Of a DNA stretch of 64,000 nt, positions 50,536 through 58,494 are shown one piece after another. The translations under genes were made by a program, and so were the position numbers. Position 1 is the stretch's first letter; every line of letters starts with the position of its first letter. The notes beneath the pieces are model-generated. The model did not search any database, was not told the origin of the DNA, and worked only from the letters and a program-made list of their open reading frames with translations. The DNA lies in assembly GCF_900103455.1 (NCBI RefSeq), contig NZ_FNHI01000022.1:95147-159146 (forward strand). Direction: 5' to 3'. Source of the stretch: Streptomyces wuyuanensis. Lineage in GTDB: Bacteria; Actinomycetota; Actinomycetes; Streptomycetales; Streptomycetaceae.

Positions 50536-53500
50536 GTGTGGCGGGAGCTGCGGGGCATCCTCGGCGACAGCGGGATCGAACTGGCGTACGATGAGCTGCT
50601 GGACGCGCTGTGGCTGGCGGACCGGCTGCCCCCGGGTGCGTCGTCGGCCCTCGCCTGCGCGGCCGGCTCCCGGCCGCAGTCCCCCGCGCCTCCCTCCGGC
50701 GAAGGCACGGCCGAGCCGCCCGGCAAGGCGGCGCACTCCGGCGGTGCTCCGCCCGGCGCAGGACCGCCGCCGGCCGGGACGAACGGCACCCCGGACGCGG
50801 GAGGCGGCACCGTTCCGCGCCGGCCGGCGGGCGCGCCTTCGGGCACGGGACTGCACGGCGCCCCGGACGCGCGGGGCTCGGGCCCGCTGCGCTCGGACGC
50901 GTCCGAGGGGATGTCCCCGCGCCCCGCCGTGCCCGTGCGTGCCCCGGAGGCCCGGGCGCTGGCGTCCACGGAGCTGCGCCTGGGCCGAGCGCTCCGGCCC
51001 CTGAAACAGCTTCGGCCCGACCGGCGGACCGACGAGCTGGACGAGCCGGCCACGGTGGCCGCCATGGCCGAGACGGGACTTCCGGACGTGGTGCTGCGCC
51101 CTGCCCGGACCCGCTGGCTCGACCTGGCGCTCCTCGTGGACGACGGGGTGTCGATGCTGCTGTGGCAGCGTCTCGCCGCCGAGACCCGGCGGCTGCTGGA
51201 GCGCAGCGGCGCGTTCCGCGACATCCGGGTGTACTCGCTCGACAGCAGGAGCGCCGACGCCCCGGTGCTGGGCCACCATCCGTTCGCCCCGGACTCGGCG
51301 CCCCTCCCGCTCACCGCGGTCGCGGACCCCTGCGGCCACACCCTGCTGCTCGCCGTCAGCGACGGTGTGGGGCCGGCCTGGCGGGACGGGCGGATGCACC
51401 GGGCCCTGGAACGGGCCGCCGCGCTGGGCCCGACGGCCGTGCTGCACGCCCTCCCGCGGCGTCTGTGGGAAGGCTCGGGCATCCGCGCCGAGCCCTGGCG
51501 CGTCACCACTGTGCGCCGCGGCGCGGCCAACCGCACCTGGCGGGTCGCCGATCCCGTGCTGCCGCCCGAACTCGCCCCGTACAGCGGGGTTCCCGTGCCG
51601 GTGCTGGCGCCCGACCCCGACTCGGTGGGGGCCTGGGCACGGCTCGTCGGCTCGTCCGGGACCTCGGTGGTGCTGCCGCTGCTGGCGCCGCGAGCACCGG
51701 CGCGTCCCTATGCCGCGACGCGCTCGGGCGGCGGGGACGGCCTGCTGCGGTTCCGCGACGCCGCGTCCCCCCAGGCGTACCGGCTGGCGGCGCATCTGGC
51801 CGCGGTGGCGCCGGTGTCGGTGCCGGCGATGCGGCTGGTCCAGGACGCGGTGGGACCGGACGTCGACACGGGCCATCTGGCGGAGGTGTTCCTCGGCGGG
51901 CTGATGCGCGGGGCCGACCGGCCGGAACGGGATCTGCTGCCGCAGCACCGCGGCTTCGACTTCGCCGAGGACGCCCGGCGCATCCTGCTGGACACGGTCC
52001 CGCCCTCGGACCTGGTGCGCGCCACCCGCGCCGTCACCCGGCGCATGGCCGAACTCGTCGACGGTGCGGCCGGGTTCCCGGCGTGGCTGCCGCACCCTTC
52101 GGGCCCGGACACGGTGGCCGTGGGCGCTCGGCCGTTCGGCTGGGTGGACGCCCGGCTGCTGCGGCGGCTCGGCATGCCGGCACCGGCCGCCGCGAGTCCG
52201 GTGGGCCCCGGCCCGGCCGTCGCCCGGGCGGCGAACGGCACGGCACCGGCTGCGGACGCACCGGCCCGCACGGCGGCCCCGGCGCGTGCGGACGCGCAGC
52301 CGCAGCCGCAGGAGGCACCGAGCCCCGCGGGGGCGCCGGCCCCCGTCCTGCCGTCCTTCGTCGACCGGCCCGGCACCGACTGGGTCTCGCGTCCTCCCTC
52401 GGAGGAACCGCGTTCCGCCGGCCCCTACCGGCTCGTCGCCCGCAGGGTCGGCGGTTGGCCGCGGATCGGCCTCTTCCTGGGCACGGCCGGCAACCACGCC
52501 TCGTACGTCCTGCTCCGCGTCCCCGAGGCCCTGGACCGGGACACGGCCGTGCACCTGCTGACCACCGAGGCCGAGGCGCTGATCCGGCTCGGCGCGGCGC
52601 ACGCGCCGCGGCTCCTCGGCGTGAGCACCCGCAGCGGCCCGGGCTGGCTGGCCACCGAGTGCGTGACGGACCCGGCCACCGGCGAGCCCGCCGCCACCCT
52701 GCGCACCTTCCGCGCCCGCAACGGCGTCCTCTCCCCCGGGCGGTTCCTCTCCGTGGGCCGGCAGTTCGCCGCCGCCATGGCACAGGCCCACCGGGAGGAC
52801 CTGGTGCACGGCACGCTCCTGCCCGGCTCGGTGCTGATCGCGGGCGACGACGTACGGGTCACGGGCTGGATGGTCGCGTCCGTGGACGGCGAACACAGCC
52901 CGCACCGGGCGAGGTTCCTCCAGCCGGTCGAGTACGAGGCGCCCGAACTCACCGGCTCCCCCGAGGGGCCCACGCGGGCCTCGGACATGTACGCGGTGGG
53001 GGCGCTGCTCCTCGCGGCCGTGACCGGCGAATGGGGAACGTCCTTCTCCAGCACCGCCCTTCCCCCGCTGCCGGGAGTGCCCGCGGAGGTGTCCGCGCTG
53101 CTCGCCGACTGCGTCGCCCAGGACCCCTCGGCCCGCCCGTCGGCGGACGAGCTGCTCTGGGCGTTCGACCCGGCGACGCGTCCCGCGCGCCCGGGGCTCC
53201 CCGCCGTCCCGCTCGGCCGGGACGACGAGGGCCGGCCGGTCCCGTTGGACGTCAACGGGCCGGAGCACGGCGGCATCGGCCCGCACGGCCTGGTGCGGGG
53301 CGGGACGGACGCCGGACGCCGGGCCGTGCTCACCGGAATCGTGCGGCGGCTCGCCGAGTCCGGCTCCCCGGACACCCTCACGGTCGTGTACGCCGGCCAC
53401 GACGGCGCGCTGCCCGGCTCCCCGCTCGCCGCGCTGCCGCACGTGGTCTGGTGCGACACCGTCGGGGGCCGGCCCGCGCGGCTGCGGGAGCTGACGGCCC

Positions 53501-54513
53501 TGCTGCTCAAGGAACGAGGGCGGCGCGGGACCGCGTCCCGAGCGGCGGGCCTGCCAAGGCTCCTCGTGGTCCTCGACTCGTTCGACCGGATCGCCGGCAC
53601 CGAGGAGTCCTTCTTCGCCCTGGCCGACGAGGTCAGGGCCCTGAGCGGCTGCGCGGGCGTCCATGTGCTCGTGGCCCAGCACACCGGCCGCAGCCCGCTG
53701 GTGGATCTGCTCGACCCCTCGTACACGATCGAACTCTCCGCACCCCGGGCCCGGCTCCACCACGGCGGGGGACCGCCCGTGGCCTTCAGCCCCGCTCCCT
53801 TCGGCGGCGGGCCCGCCCGAGGCTGGGACCACGACGAACGCCACGCCCGGGGCGTGACGCTGCTGCGCGAGGGCCGCGCCGAACTCGCCCTGCGGATGCT
53901 CGGTGACGCCGTCACCGCACGGAAGGAGTCCCTGGGCGCGGAGCACGAGGCCACTCTGGCCTCCCGCCACGAGCACGCCTCCGCCCTGCTGGCGCTGGGC
54001 AGGAACGCGGAGGCCCTCGACGCCTACCGGCACGTCGCACGCGACCGGGCCCGGGTGTTCGGCTCCGACCACACGGGCACGCTGGACGCCCGCCAGCAGG
54101 CGGCCCGTGCGCTCGGGCTGCTCGGCCGCCACAGCGAGGCGCTGTCGCAGTACCTCGAAGTGCTCTCCAAGCGCGAGCGGGTGCAGGGCGGCACGCACGA
54201 GGACACCATGCGGTGCCGGCACGACCTCGCCTCCACGCTGGGGGCGATGGGCCGGCTGAGCGAGGCGTACCGAGTGGCGCGCGAGACCTGGCGCGCCCGC
54301 ACCGAGGTACTGGGCCCACTGCATGCCGACACTCTCGTCACCCTGCGCGAACTGGCGCACACGACGGCCCGGCTGGAGCGCTGGGAGGAGGCCGCCGAAC
54401 TGTTCGGAACGGTGGCGGCGGGCTGGACCCGCACTCTGGGCGCGGGCCATGCCGACACGGTGGCGGCAGTTCGCGACGCCGCATCGGCCCGCGCGCGGGC
54501 GGGCGGCCCGTAG
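50536..54513 (+). CDS. SAV_2336-type multidomain protein: vWA-like, pseudokinase, degenerate EccC/FtsK-like domain, TPR
   Basis: This 1325-aa protein is the fourth gene of the operon (GTG at 50536, 4 bp after the ATPase stop). After a disordered Pro/Ala region, residues about 190-370 form a vWA-like domain with LDLALLVDDGVSMLLW, where the MIDAS DxSxS reads DDGVS. Residues about 630-880 are kinase-like with EYEAPELTGSPEG (APE) and SDMYAVGALLLAAVTGEW, but HRD is HGT, DFG is TGW and no catalytic Lys is obvious, hence a pseudokinase. Residues about 890-1060 (VNGPEHGGIGPHGLVRGG, ALPHVVWCDT, LLVVLDSFDRI, VHVLVAQHTG) track the EccC/FtsK ATPase fold, but the P-loop is GGTDAGRR. The last 230 residues hold about five TPRs (ARGVTLLREGRAELALRMLG and similar). 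Probably the regulatory or sensor arm of the system. Confidence 0.8.
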   Translation: MWRELRGILGDSGIELAYDELLDALWLADRLPPGASSALACAAGSRPQSPAPPSGEGTAEPPGKAAHSGGAPPGAGPPPAGTNGTPDAGGGTVPRRPAGAPSGTGLHGAPDARGSGPLRSDASEGMSPRPAVPVRAPEARALASTELRLGRALRPLKQLRPDRRTDELDEPATVAAMAETGLPDVVLRPARTRWLDLALLVDDGVSMLLWQRLAAETRRLLERSGAFRDIRVYSLDSRSADAPVLGHHPFAPDSAPLPLTAVADPCGHTLLLAVSDGVGPAWRDGRMHRALERAAALGPTAVLHALPRRLWEGSGIRAEPWRVTTVRRGAANRTWRVADPVLPPELAPYSGVPVPVLAPDPDSVGAWARLVGSSGTSVVLPLLAPRAPARPYAATRSGGGDGLLRFRDAASPQAYRLAAHLAAVAPVSVPAMRLVQDAVGPDVDTGHLAEVFLGGLMRGADRPERDLLPQHRGFDFAEDARRILLDTVPPSDLVRATRAVTRRMAELVDGAAGFPAWLPHPSGPDTVAVGARPFGWVDARLLRRLGMPAPAAASPVGPGPAVARAANGTAPAADAPARTAAPARADAQPQPQEAPSPAGAPAPVLPSFVDRPGTDWVSRPPSEEPRSAGPYRLVARRVGGWPRIGLFLGTAGNHASYVLLRVPEALDRDTAVHLLTTEAEALIRLGAAHAPRLLGVSTRSGPGWLATECVTDPATGEPAATLRTFRARNGVLSPGRFLSVGRQFAAAMAQAHREDLVHGTLLPGSVLIAGDDVRVTGWMVASVDGEHSPHRARFLQPVEYEAPELTGSPEGPTRASDMYAVGALLLAAVTGEWGTSFSSTALPPLPGVPAEVSALLADCVAQDPSARPSADELLWAFDPATRPARPGLPAVPLGRDDEGRPVPLDVNGPEHGGIGPHGLVRGGTDAGRRAVLTGIVRRLAESGSPDTLTVVYAGHDGALPGSPLAALPHVVWCDTVGGRPARLRELTALLLKERGRRGTASRAAGLPRLLVVLDSFDRIAGTEESFFALADEVRALSGCAGVHVLVAQHTGRSPLVDLLDPSYTIELSAPRARLHHGGGPPVAFSPAPFGGGPARGWDHDERHARGVTLLREGRAELALRMLGDAVTARKESLGAEHEATLASRHEHASALLALGRNAEALDAYRHVARDRARVFGSDHTGTLDARQQAARALGLLGRHSEALSQYLEVLSKRERVQGGTHEDTMRCRHDLASTLGAMGRLSEAYRVARETWRARTEVLGPLHADTLVTLRELAHTTARLERWEEAAELFGTVAAGWTRTLGAGHADTVAAVRDAASARARAGGP

Positions 54514-54648
54514 GCACCGCCGATCCGCCGGCCGGCCGGCCGTGCCCAGGCGTACTGCCCTGTGAGGCCGTGTCCGGCACGTCCCGCCCGCGGCCCGTTC
54601 CCGACGGTTCACGATCGGCGGTCCTCGGGCGCCGTCTACGCTTCCGGA

Positions 54649-55140
54649 GTGACCACCTACGATTACGCCGCCTACGTCGCCGCCCTGCCGCGCGTTCTCT
54701 CCGGGGCCGCGGCCCTCTTGCGGGACGCCGGCGGGCGGGTCCTGCTCGTGGAGCCCAACTACCGTCCCGGGTGGGCGCTTCCGGGCGGGACGATCGAATC
54801 CGACGCCGGGGAGACGCCCCGGGAGGCCGCGCGGCGGGAGACGCTCGAGGAGATCGGCCTGGACGTCGAGCCGGGGCGGTTGCTCGCCGTCGACTGGGTC
54901 CGGGGCTCCGGGCGGCCGCCGATCGTCGCGTACGTCTACGACGGCGGGGTGCTCGACGACGGGCAGTTCTCGGCGATCCGGCTCCAGCAGGAGGAGCTGG
55001 TCTCGTGGAAGCTGGTGGAGCGGCACGAGATCACCCTGTATCTGCTCGGCTCCCTCGGCCTGCGCGTGCTCGCCGCGCTGGACGCGCTGACGGCGGGCAC
55101 GGCTCCGGTCGAACTCGTCGACGGACGGCCGGTGGGCTGA
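54649..55140 (+). CDS. NUDIX hydrolase
   Basis: This 163-aa protein starts at GTG (VTTYDYAAYVAALPR). The NUDIX box is intact: GGTIESDAGETPREAARRET followed by LEEIGLDV, with G, E, REtLEE and G in place. The preceding strand is RVLLVEPNYRPGWALPGG. Such enzymes cleave nucleoside diphosphates linked to other moieties (dNTPs, ADP-ribose, NADH); substrate unknown. TACGCT lies 6 nt before the GTG (54637-54642), so the transcript is probably leaderless. It stands downstream of the conflict operon with 135 bp between. Confidence 0.88.
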   Translation: MTTYDYAAYVAALPRVLSGAAALLRDAGGRVLLVEPNYRPGWALPGGTIESDAGETPREAARRETLEEIGLDVEPGRLLAVDWVRGSGRPPIVAYVYDGGVLDDGQFSAIRLQQEELVSWKLVERHEITLYLLGSLGLRVLAALDALTAGTAPVELVDGRPVG

Positions 55141-55316
55141 ACCGGGCGGATCGTGGAAGATCCGGTCCGGGCAGGTTGCGGGCGGTGCGGGCCGGGGCGG
55201 ATCAGGGCGGCGCGAACCGGGGACGGCGCCGGGCCGGGGCCGGGGCGCGCTCGGGCCGGGGCCGCGGGGGCGAATTGCAGTCGCCCGCACCGCGGTCCGC
55301 TGCGTACGCTCGCGAC

Positions 55317-56033
55317 ATGACCATGGTCGCGATTCTCAGCGGAGCCGGTATCTCCACCGACTCCGGCATCCCCGACTACCGCGGGCCCAACGGCCTGTGG
55401 CGGCGCGATCCGGAGGCCGAGAAGCTGGTCACCTACGAGCACTACATGTCCGATGCGGACATCCGCCGGCGCTCCTGGCGCATGCGCCTCGACGGCCCTG
55501 TCCTGCACGCCGAACCGAACGCCGCGCACCTCGCCATCGCCGAGTTCGAGCGCAGCGGACACGCGCTCCGGGTGATCACGCAGAACGTCGACGGGCTGCA
55601 CCAGATGGCGGGCGTGTCGGACCGCAAGGTGCTCGAACTGCACGGCACCGCACGGACGGTGGTGTGCACCGGCTGCCACGCCCGTTCCTCCATGGAGGAC
55701 GCGCTGGAGCGGGTGAGGGCCGGGGAGGCCGATCCGGCGTGCACGTCGTGCGGCGGGATTCTGAAGTCCGCGACGGTCATGTTCGGACAGCGTCTCGACC
55801 CTGTGGTGCTCGGGGAGGCGATGGGCATCGCCAAGGCCTGCGAGGTGTTCGTCGCGGTGGGCTCCAGCCTGCAGGTGCAGCCCGCTGCCTCGCTGGCCGG
55901 GATCGCGGCCGAGCACGGAGCACGGCTGATCATCGTGAACGCGGAGCCGACCCCGTACGACGAACTGGCCGACGAGGTCGTGCGCGAGCCCATCGGTTCG
56001 GCGCTGCCCGCGCTGCTGCTTCGGCTGCGCTGA
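55317..56033 (+). CDS. NAD-dependent protein deacylase (sirtuin)
   Basis: This 238-aa sirtuin has VAILSGAGISTDSGIPDYRGPNGLW (NAD-binding GAGxS), ITQNVDGLHQMAG, catalytic His in VLELHGTARTVVC, zinc cysteines in CTGCHARS and CTSCGGIL, then SATVMFGQRLD, VAVGSSLQVQPAA and LIIVNAEPTPYD. The final DEVVREPIGSALPALL is typical of the Streptomyces class. It removes acyl groups from lysines using NAD. TACGCT (55305-55310) stands 6 nt before the ATG, so the transcript is probably leaderless. It may be independent of its neighbours. Confidence 0.93.
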   Translation: MTMVAILSGAGISTDSGIPDYRGPNGLWRRDPEAEKLVTYEHYMSDADIRRRSWRMRLDGPVLHAEPNAAHLAIAEFERSGHALRVITQNVDGLHQMAGVSDRKVLELHGTARTVVCTGCHARSSMEDALERVRAGEADPACTSCGGILKSATVMFGQRLDPVVLGEAMGIAKACEVFVAVGSSLQVQPAASLAGIAAEHGARLIIVNAEPTPYDELADEVVREPIGSALPALLLRLR

Positions 56034-56106
56034 CGGCAGGCCGCGGGACGGGACCCGGCCGGGCGGGGCGGCGGTACCGGAGGCGGTACGGCCGCCGGCC
56101 CGGCTC

Positions 56107-56601
56107 TCAGAACAGCCCGTCGTCGGGGACGCCCCGCTCGAAGGCCAGCAGCCGCTGCTTGCGGTCCAGCCCGCCGCCGTAGCCCGTCAGACCGCCCGAG
56201 GCCCCGATCACCCGGTGGCAGGGGACGATGATCCCGACGGGGTTCTTCCCGTTGGCGAGGCCGACGGCTCGGGAGGCACCGGGGTTGCCGAGCGCGCCGG
56301 CGAGTTCGCCGTAGGTACGGGTCTCCCCGTACGGGATCCGCAGCAACTGCTCCCATACGGTGCGCTGGAAGGTCGTGCCCGCGAGGTGCAGCGGGAGGTC
56401 GAACTCCCTCAGTTCGCCCGCGAAGTAGGCGTCGAGCTGGCGGATCACCTCGCGGAAGGGCCGGGGATCGGGGTCGCCGAAGGTCTCCTCGCCGGGACGG
56501 TGGCGCTGCTCGGTCATGTAGAGGCCGCTGAGCCCGGAGTCGGTGGCGACGAGGGTGAGCGGGCCGTACGGGCTGTCGGTGACGGTGTGGGTGCGGCGCA
56601 T
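56107..56601 (-). CDS. ogt: Methylated-DNA-[protein]-cysteine S-methyltransferase
   Basis: This 164-aa suicide enzyme removes O6-alkyl groups from guanine. The active site is NPVGIIVPCHRVIGASGGLT with the acceptor Cys in PCHR, and the helix-turn-helix is TTFQRTVWEQLLRIPYGETRTYGEL. The N-terminal half (TVTDSPYGPLTLVATDSGLSGLYM) is the standard partner domain. The ATG at 56601 is 8 bp after the Ada-AlkA gene stop, forming a two-gene alkylation-repair operon. Confidence 0.95.
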   Translation of the reverse strand: MRRTHTVTDSPYGPLTLVATDSGLSGLYMTEQRHRPGEETFGDPDPRPFREVIRQLDAYFAGELREFDLPLHLAGTTFQRTVWEQLLRIPYGETRTYGELAGALGNPGASRAVGLANGKNPVGIIVPCHRVIGASGGLTGYGGGLDRKQRLLAFERGVPDDGLF

Positions 56602-56609
56602 CGGCTTCC

Positions 56610-58133
56610 TCAGGCGGGGAGACGGTTGATCGGGTGGTCGCCGGTGGCCCAGAGGTACTGGACGGCGTAGGCGCGCCAGGGCCGCCAGGCGGCGGCGCGG
56701 GCGGTGAGCGCGGCGGGCGTCGACGGAAGTCCGAGCCCGGCGGCGGCGTGCCGGATGCCGAGGTCGGTGGGCAGGAACGCGTCCGGGTCGCCGAGTGCGC
56801 GCATCGCGATGGCCTCCACGGTCCAGGGGCCGAAGCCGGGCAGCGCGGACAGCCGGGCGCGGGCCTCGTTCCAGTCGCTGTCCGGGCCCAGGCGGAGCGT
56901 GCCGTCGGCGAGGGCTCCGAACAGGGTGGTGAGGGTGGTGCGCCGGCTGCGGGGGAACGCGAGCGTCTCCGGGTCGACGCCGGCCAGGGCCTCGGGACCG
57001 GGGAAGAGGTGGCTGAGGCCGCCCTCGGGGTCCTGGACGGGCGTGCCGTGGGCGGTGACCAGCCGGGCGGCGTGGGTGCGGGCCGCCGCGGTGGAGACCT
57101 GCTGGCCGAGGACGGCCCGTACCGCGAACTCGGCCGCGTCGACCGTGCGCGGCACGCGCCGCCCCGGCGCCTTGTCCACGAGCGGCGCGAGCAGCGGGTC
57201 GGTGCGGAGCTGGTCGTCGACGGCGACCGGGTCGGCGTCGAGGTCGAGCATCCGGCGGCAGACGCTGATGGCGTAGGTGAGGTCGCGGTGGTCGGTGAGG
57301 AACAGCCGGCACGCGATGTGGTCCGGGCGCGGGGCCAGGGACACGATCCCGTGCCCGTTCGGCAGCGTGAGAGTGCGGCGGTACGCGCCGTCGCGCCACT
57401 CCTCGACGCCGGGGACGGCGGTCGCGGCCAGATGCCCGAAGAGGTTGTCGGGGTTCAGCGGGGCACGGAACGGGAGACGGAGCGTGAGCGCCCCGGGCGC
57501 GGCCGGCAGCGGCGCCCCGCCTCGCCGGGTGGCCGCTCGGGTCCGCAGCTCGCCCGGGGCGAGCGCGAACACCTCGCGGACGGTGTCGTTGAAGGTCCGG
57601 ATCGAGGAGAAGCCCGCGGCGAACGCCACGTCGGCCATGGGCAGCGAAGTCGTCTCCACGAGGAGCCGCGCGGTCTGGGCGCGCTGCGCGCGGGCGAGCG
57701 CGAGCGGTCCAGCGCCGACCTCGGCGAGCAGCTGCCGCTCGATCTGACGGGTCGAGTACCCCAGCCGGGCCGCGAGGCCGGTGACGCCCTCCCGGTCGAC
57801 GACTCCGTCCTGGATCAGGCGCATCGCACGGGCGACGGTGTCGGCGCGGGCGTTCCACTCCGGCGATCCGGGACTGGTGTCCGGACGGCAGCGCTTGCAG
57901 GCCCGGAAACCGGCCTGCTGGCACGCCGCCGCGCTGGGGTGGAAGGTCATGTTCTCGGCCTTGGGCGGCACGGCGGGGCAGCTGGGCCGGCAGTAGATCC
58001 GGGTCGTCAGCACGGCGGTGAAGAACCACCCGTCGAACCGCGCGTCCCTGGACCGTACGGCCCGTACGCAGCGCTCGGTGTCGGTGTGCATGGACGTGTG
58101 CACGTCGGAAGGCATGGGTCCAGCATCGTGCAT
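56610..58133 (-). CDS. Ada-AlkA fusion: methyl-phosphotriester sensor, AraC-type regulator and 3-methyladenine glycosylase
   Basis: This is a protein of about 507 aa (a start at 58091, MHTDTERC, may be the true one). The Ada zinc domain (about residues 20-90) holds DARFDGWFFTAVLTTRIYCRPSCPAVPPK and CKRC, the four cysteines that sense methylated phosphate. An AraC-type HTH follows (VTGLAARLGYSTRQIERQLLAEVGAGP; MADVAFAAGFSSIRTFND). The C-terminal half is an AlkA glycosylase: VLGQQVSTAAARTHAARLV, then LPGFGPWTVEAIAMRALGDPDAFLPTDLG with the helix-hairpin-helix and catalytic Asp. It probably activates its own operon with ogt upon DNA alkylation. Confidence 0.93.
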   Translation of the reverse strand: MHDAGPMPSDVHTSMHTDTERCVRAVRSRDARFDGWFFTAVLTTRIYCRPSCPAVPPKAENMTFHPSAAACQQAGFRACKRCRPDTSPGSPEWNARADTVARAMRLIQDGVVDREGVTGLAARLGYSTRQIERQLLAEVGAGPLALARAQRAQTARLLVETTSLPMADVAFAAGFSSIRTFNDTVREVFALAPGELRTRAATRRGGAPLPAAPGALTLRLPFRAPLNPDNLFGHLAATAVPGVEEWRDGAYRRTLTLPNGHGIVSLAPRPDHIACRLFLTDHRDLTYAISVCRRMLDLDADPVAVDDQLRTDPLLAPLVDKAPGRRVPRTVDAAEFAVRAVLGQQVSTAAARTHAARLVTAHGTPVQDPEGGLSHLFPGPEALAGVDPETLAFPRSRRTTLTTLFGALADGTLRLGPDSDWNEARARLSALPGFGPWTVEAIAMRALGDPDAFLPTDLGIRHAAAGLGLPSTPAALTARAAAWRPWRAYAVQYLWATGDHPINRLPA

Positions 58134-58490
58134 GGTGAGGGGCGGTGCTGGCGAGAAAACGACATCACCGCGGACGGGCCACGGCGTCCGGGCCGGGACC
58201 GCGCCGCGCCGCGCGTGCGGACCCTGGGGCTGTGGGACTGTTGCCGGCGGAGGTGCCCGGTTCCCCGGGCGTACGAGTCCGGGGCCTCTGGGCCTGCGGC
58301 TCGGATCCGTGCGCGACCCGCCCCGCCGCGCTGGGCTGGGGTGCCCGGTTCCGCGGGCGTGCCGGGCCCGGCGATCGTGGCGCTTCGGGTGCTCGGGGCG
58401 GACGTCCGGTCGGCCCGGGTGACTGCCGGGGGCACGCGGACCGGGTCCCGGATGCCTCGGGCCTGACGCCCGCGGACCCCGTGAGGGGCG
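58134..58490. other. Intergenic region upstream of the Ada-AlkA gene
   Basis: These 357 bp have no gene. They hold two near-identical copies of GGTGCCCGGTTCCnCGGGCGT (about 58252-58272 and 58340-58360), 88 bp apart and of unknown role, and the LCP-gene terminator at 58463-58494. Confidence 0.45.
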
Positions 58491-58494
58491 TCAG
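58463..58494 (-). terminator. Terminator overlapping the end of the LCP gene
   Basis: CTGACGCCC (58463-58471) pairs with GGGCGTCAG (58486-58494), a 9-bp stem with 14-nt loop that includes the stop codon of the LCP gene. Confidence 0.65.

Noticed and set aside
50236..55290. A 1684-codon open frame on the minus strand across the conflict operon
   Set aside because: It is antisense to genes with clear domains, has Arg/Gly/Pro-rich low-complexity content and no family motifs: a GC-bias shadow.
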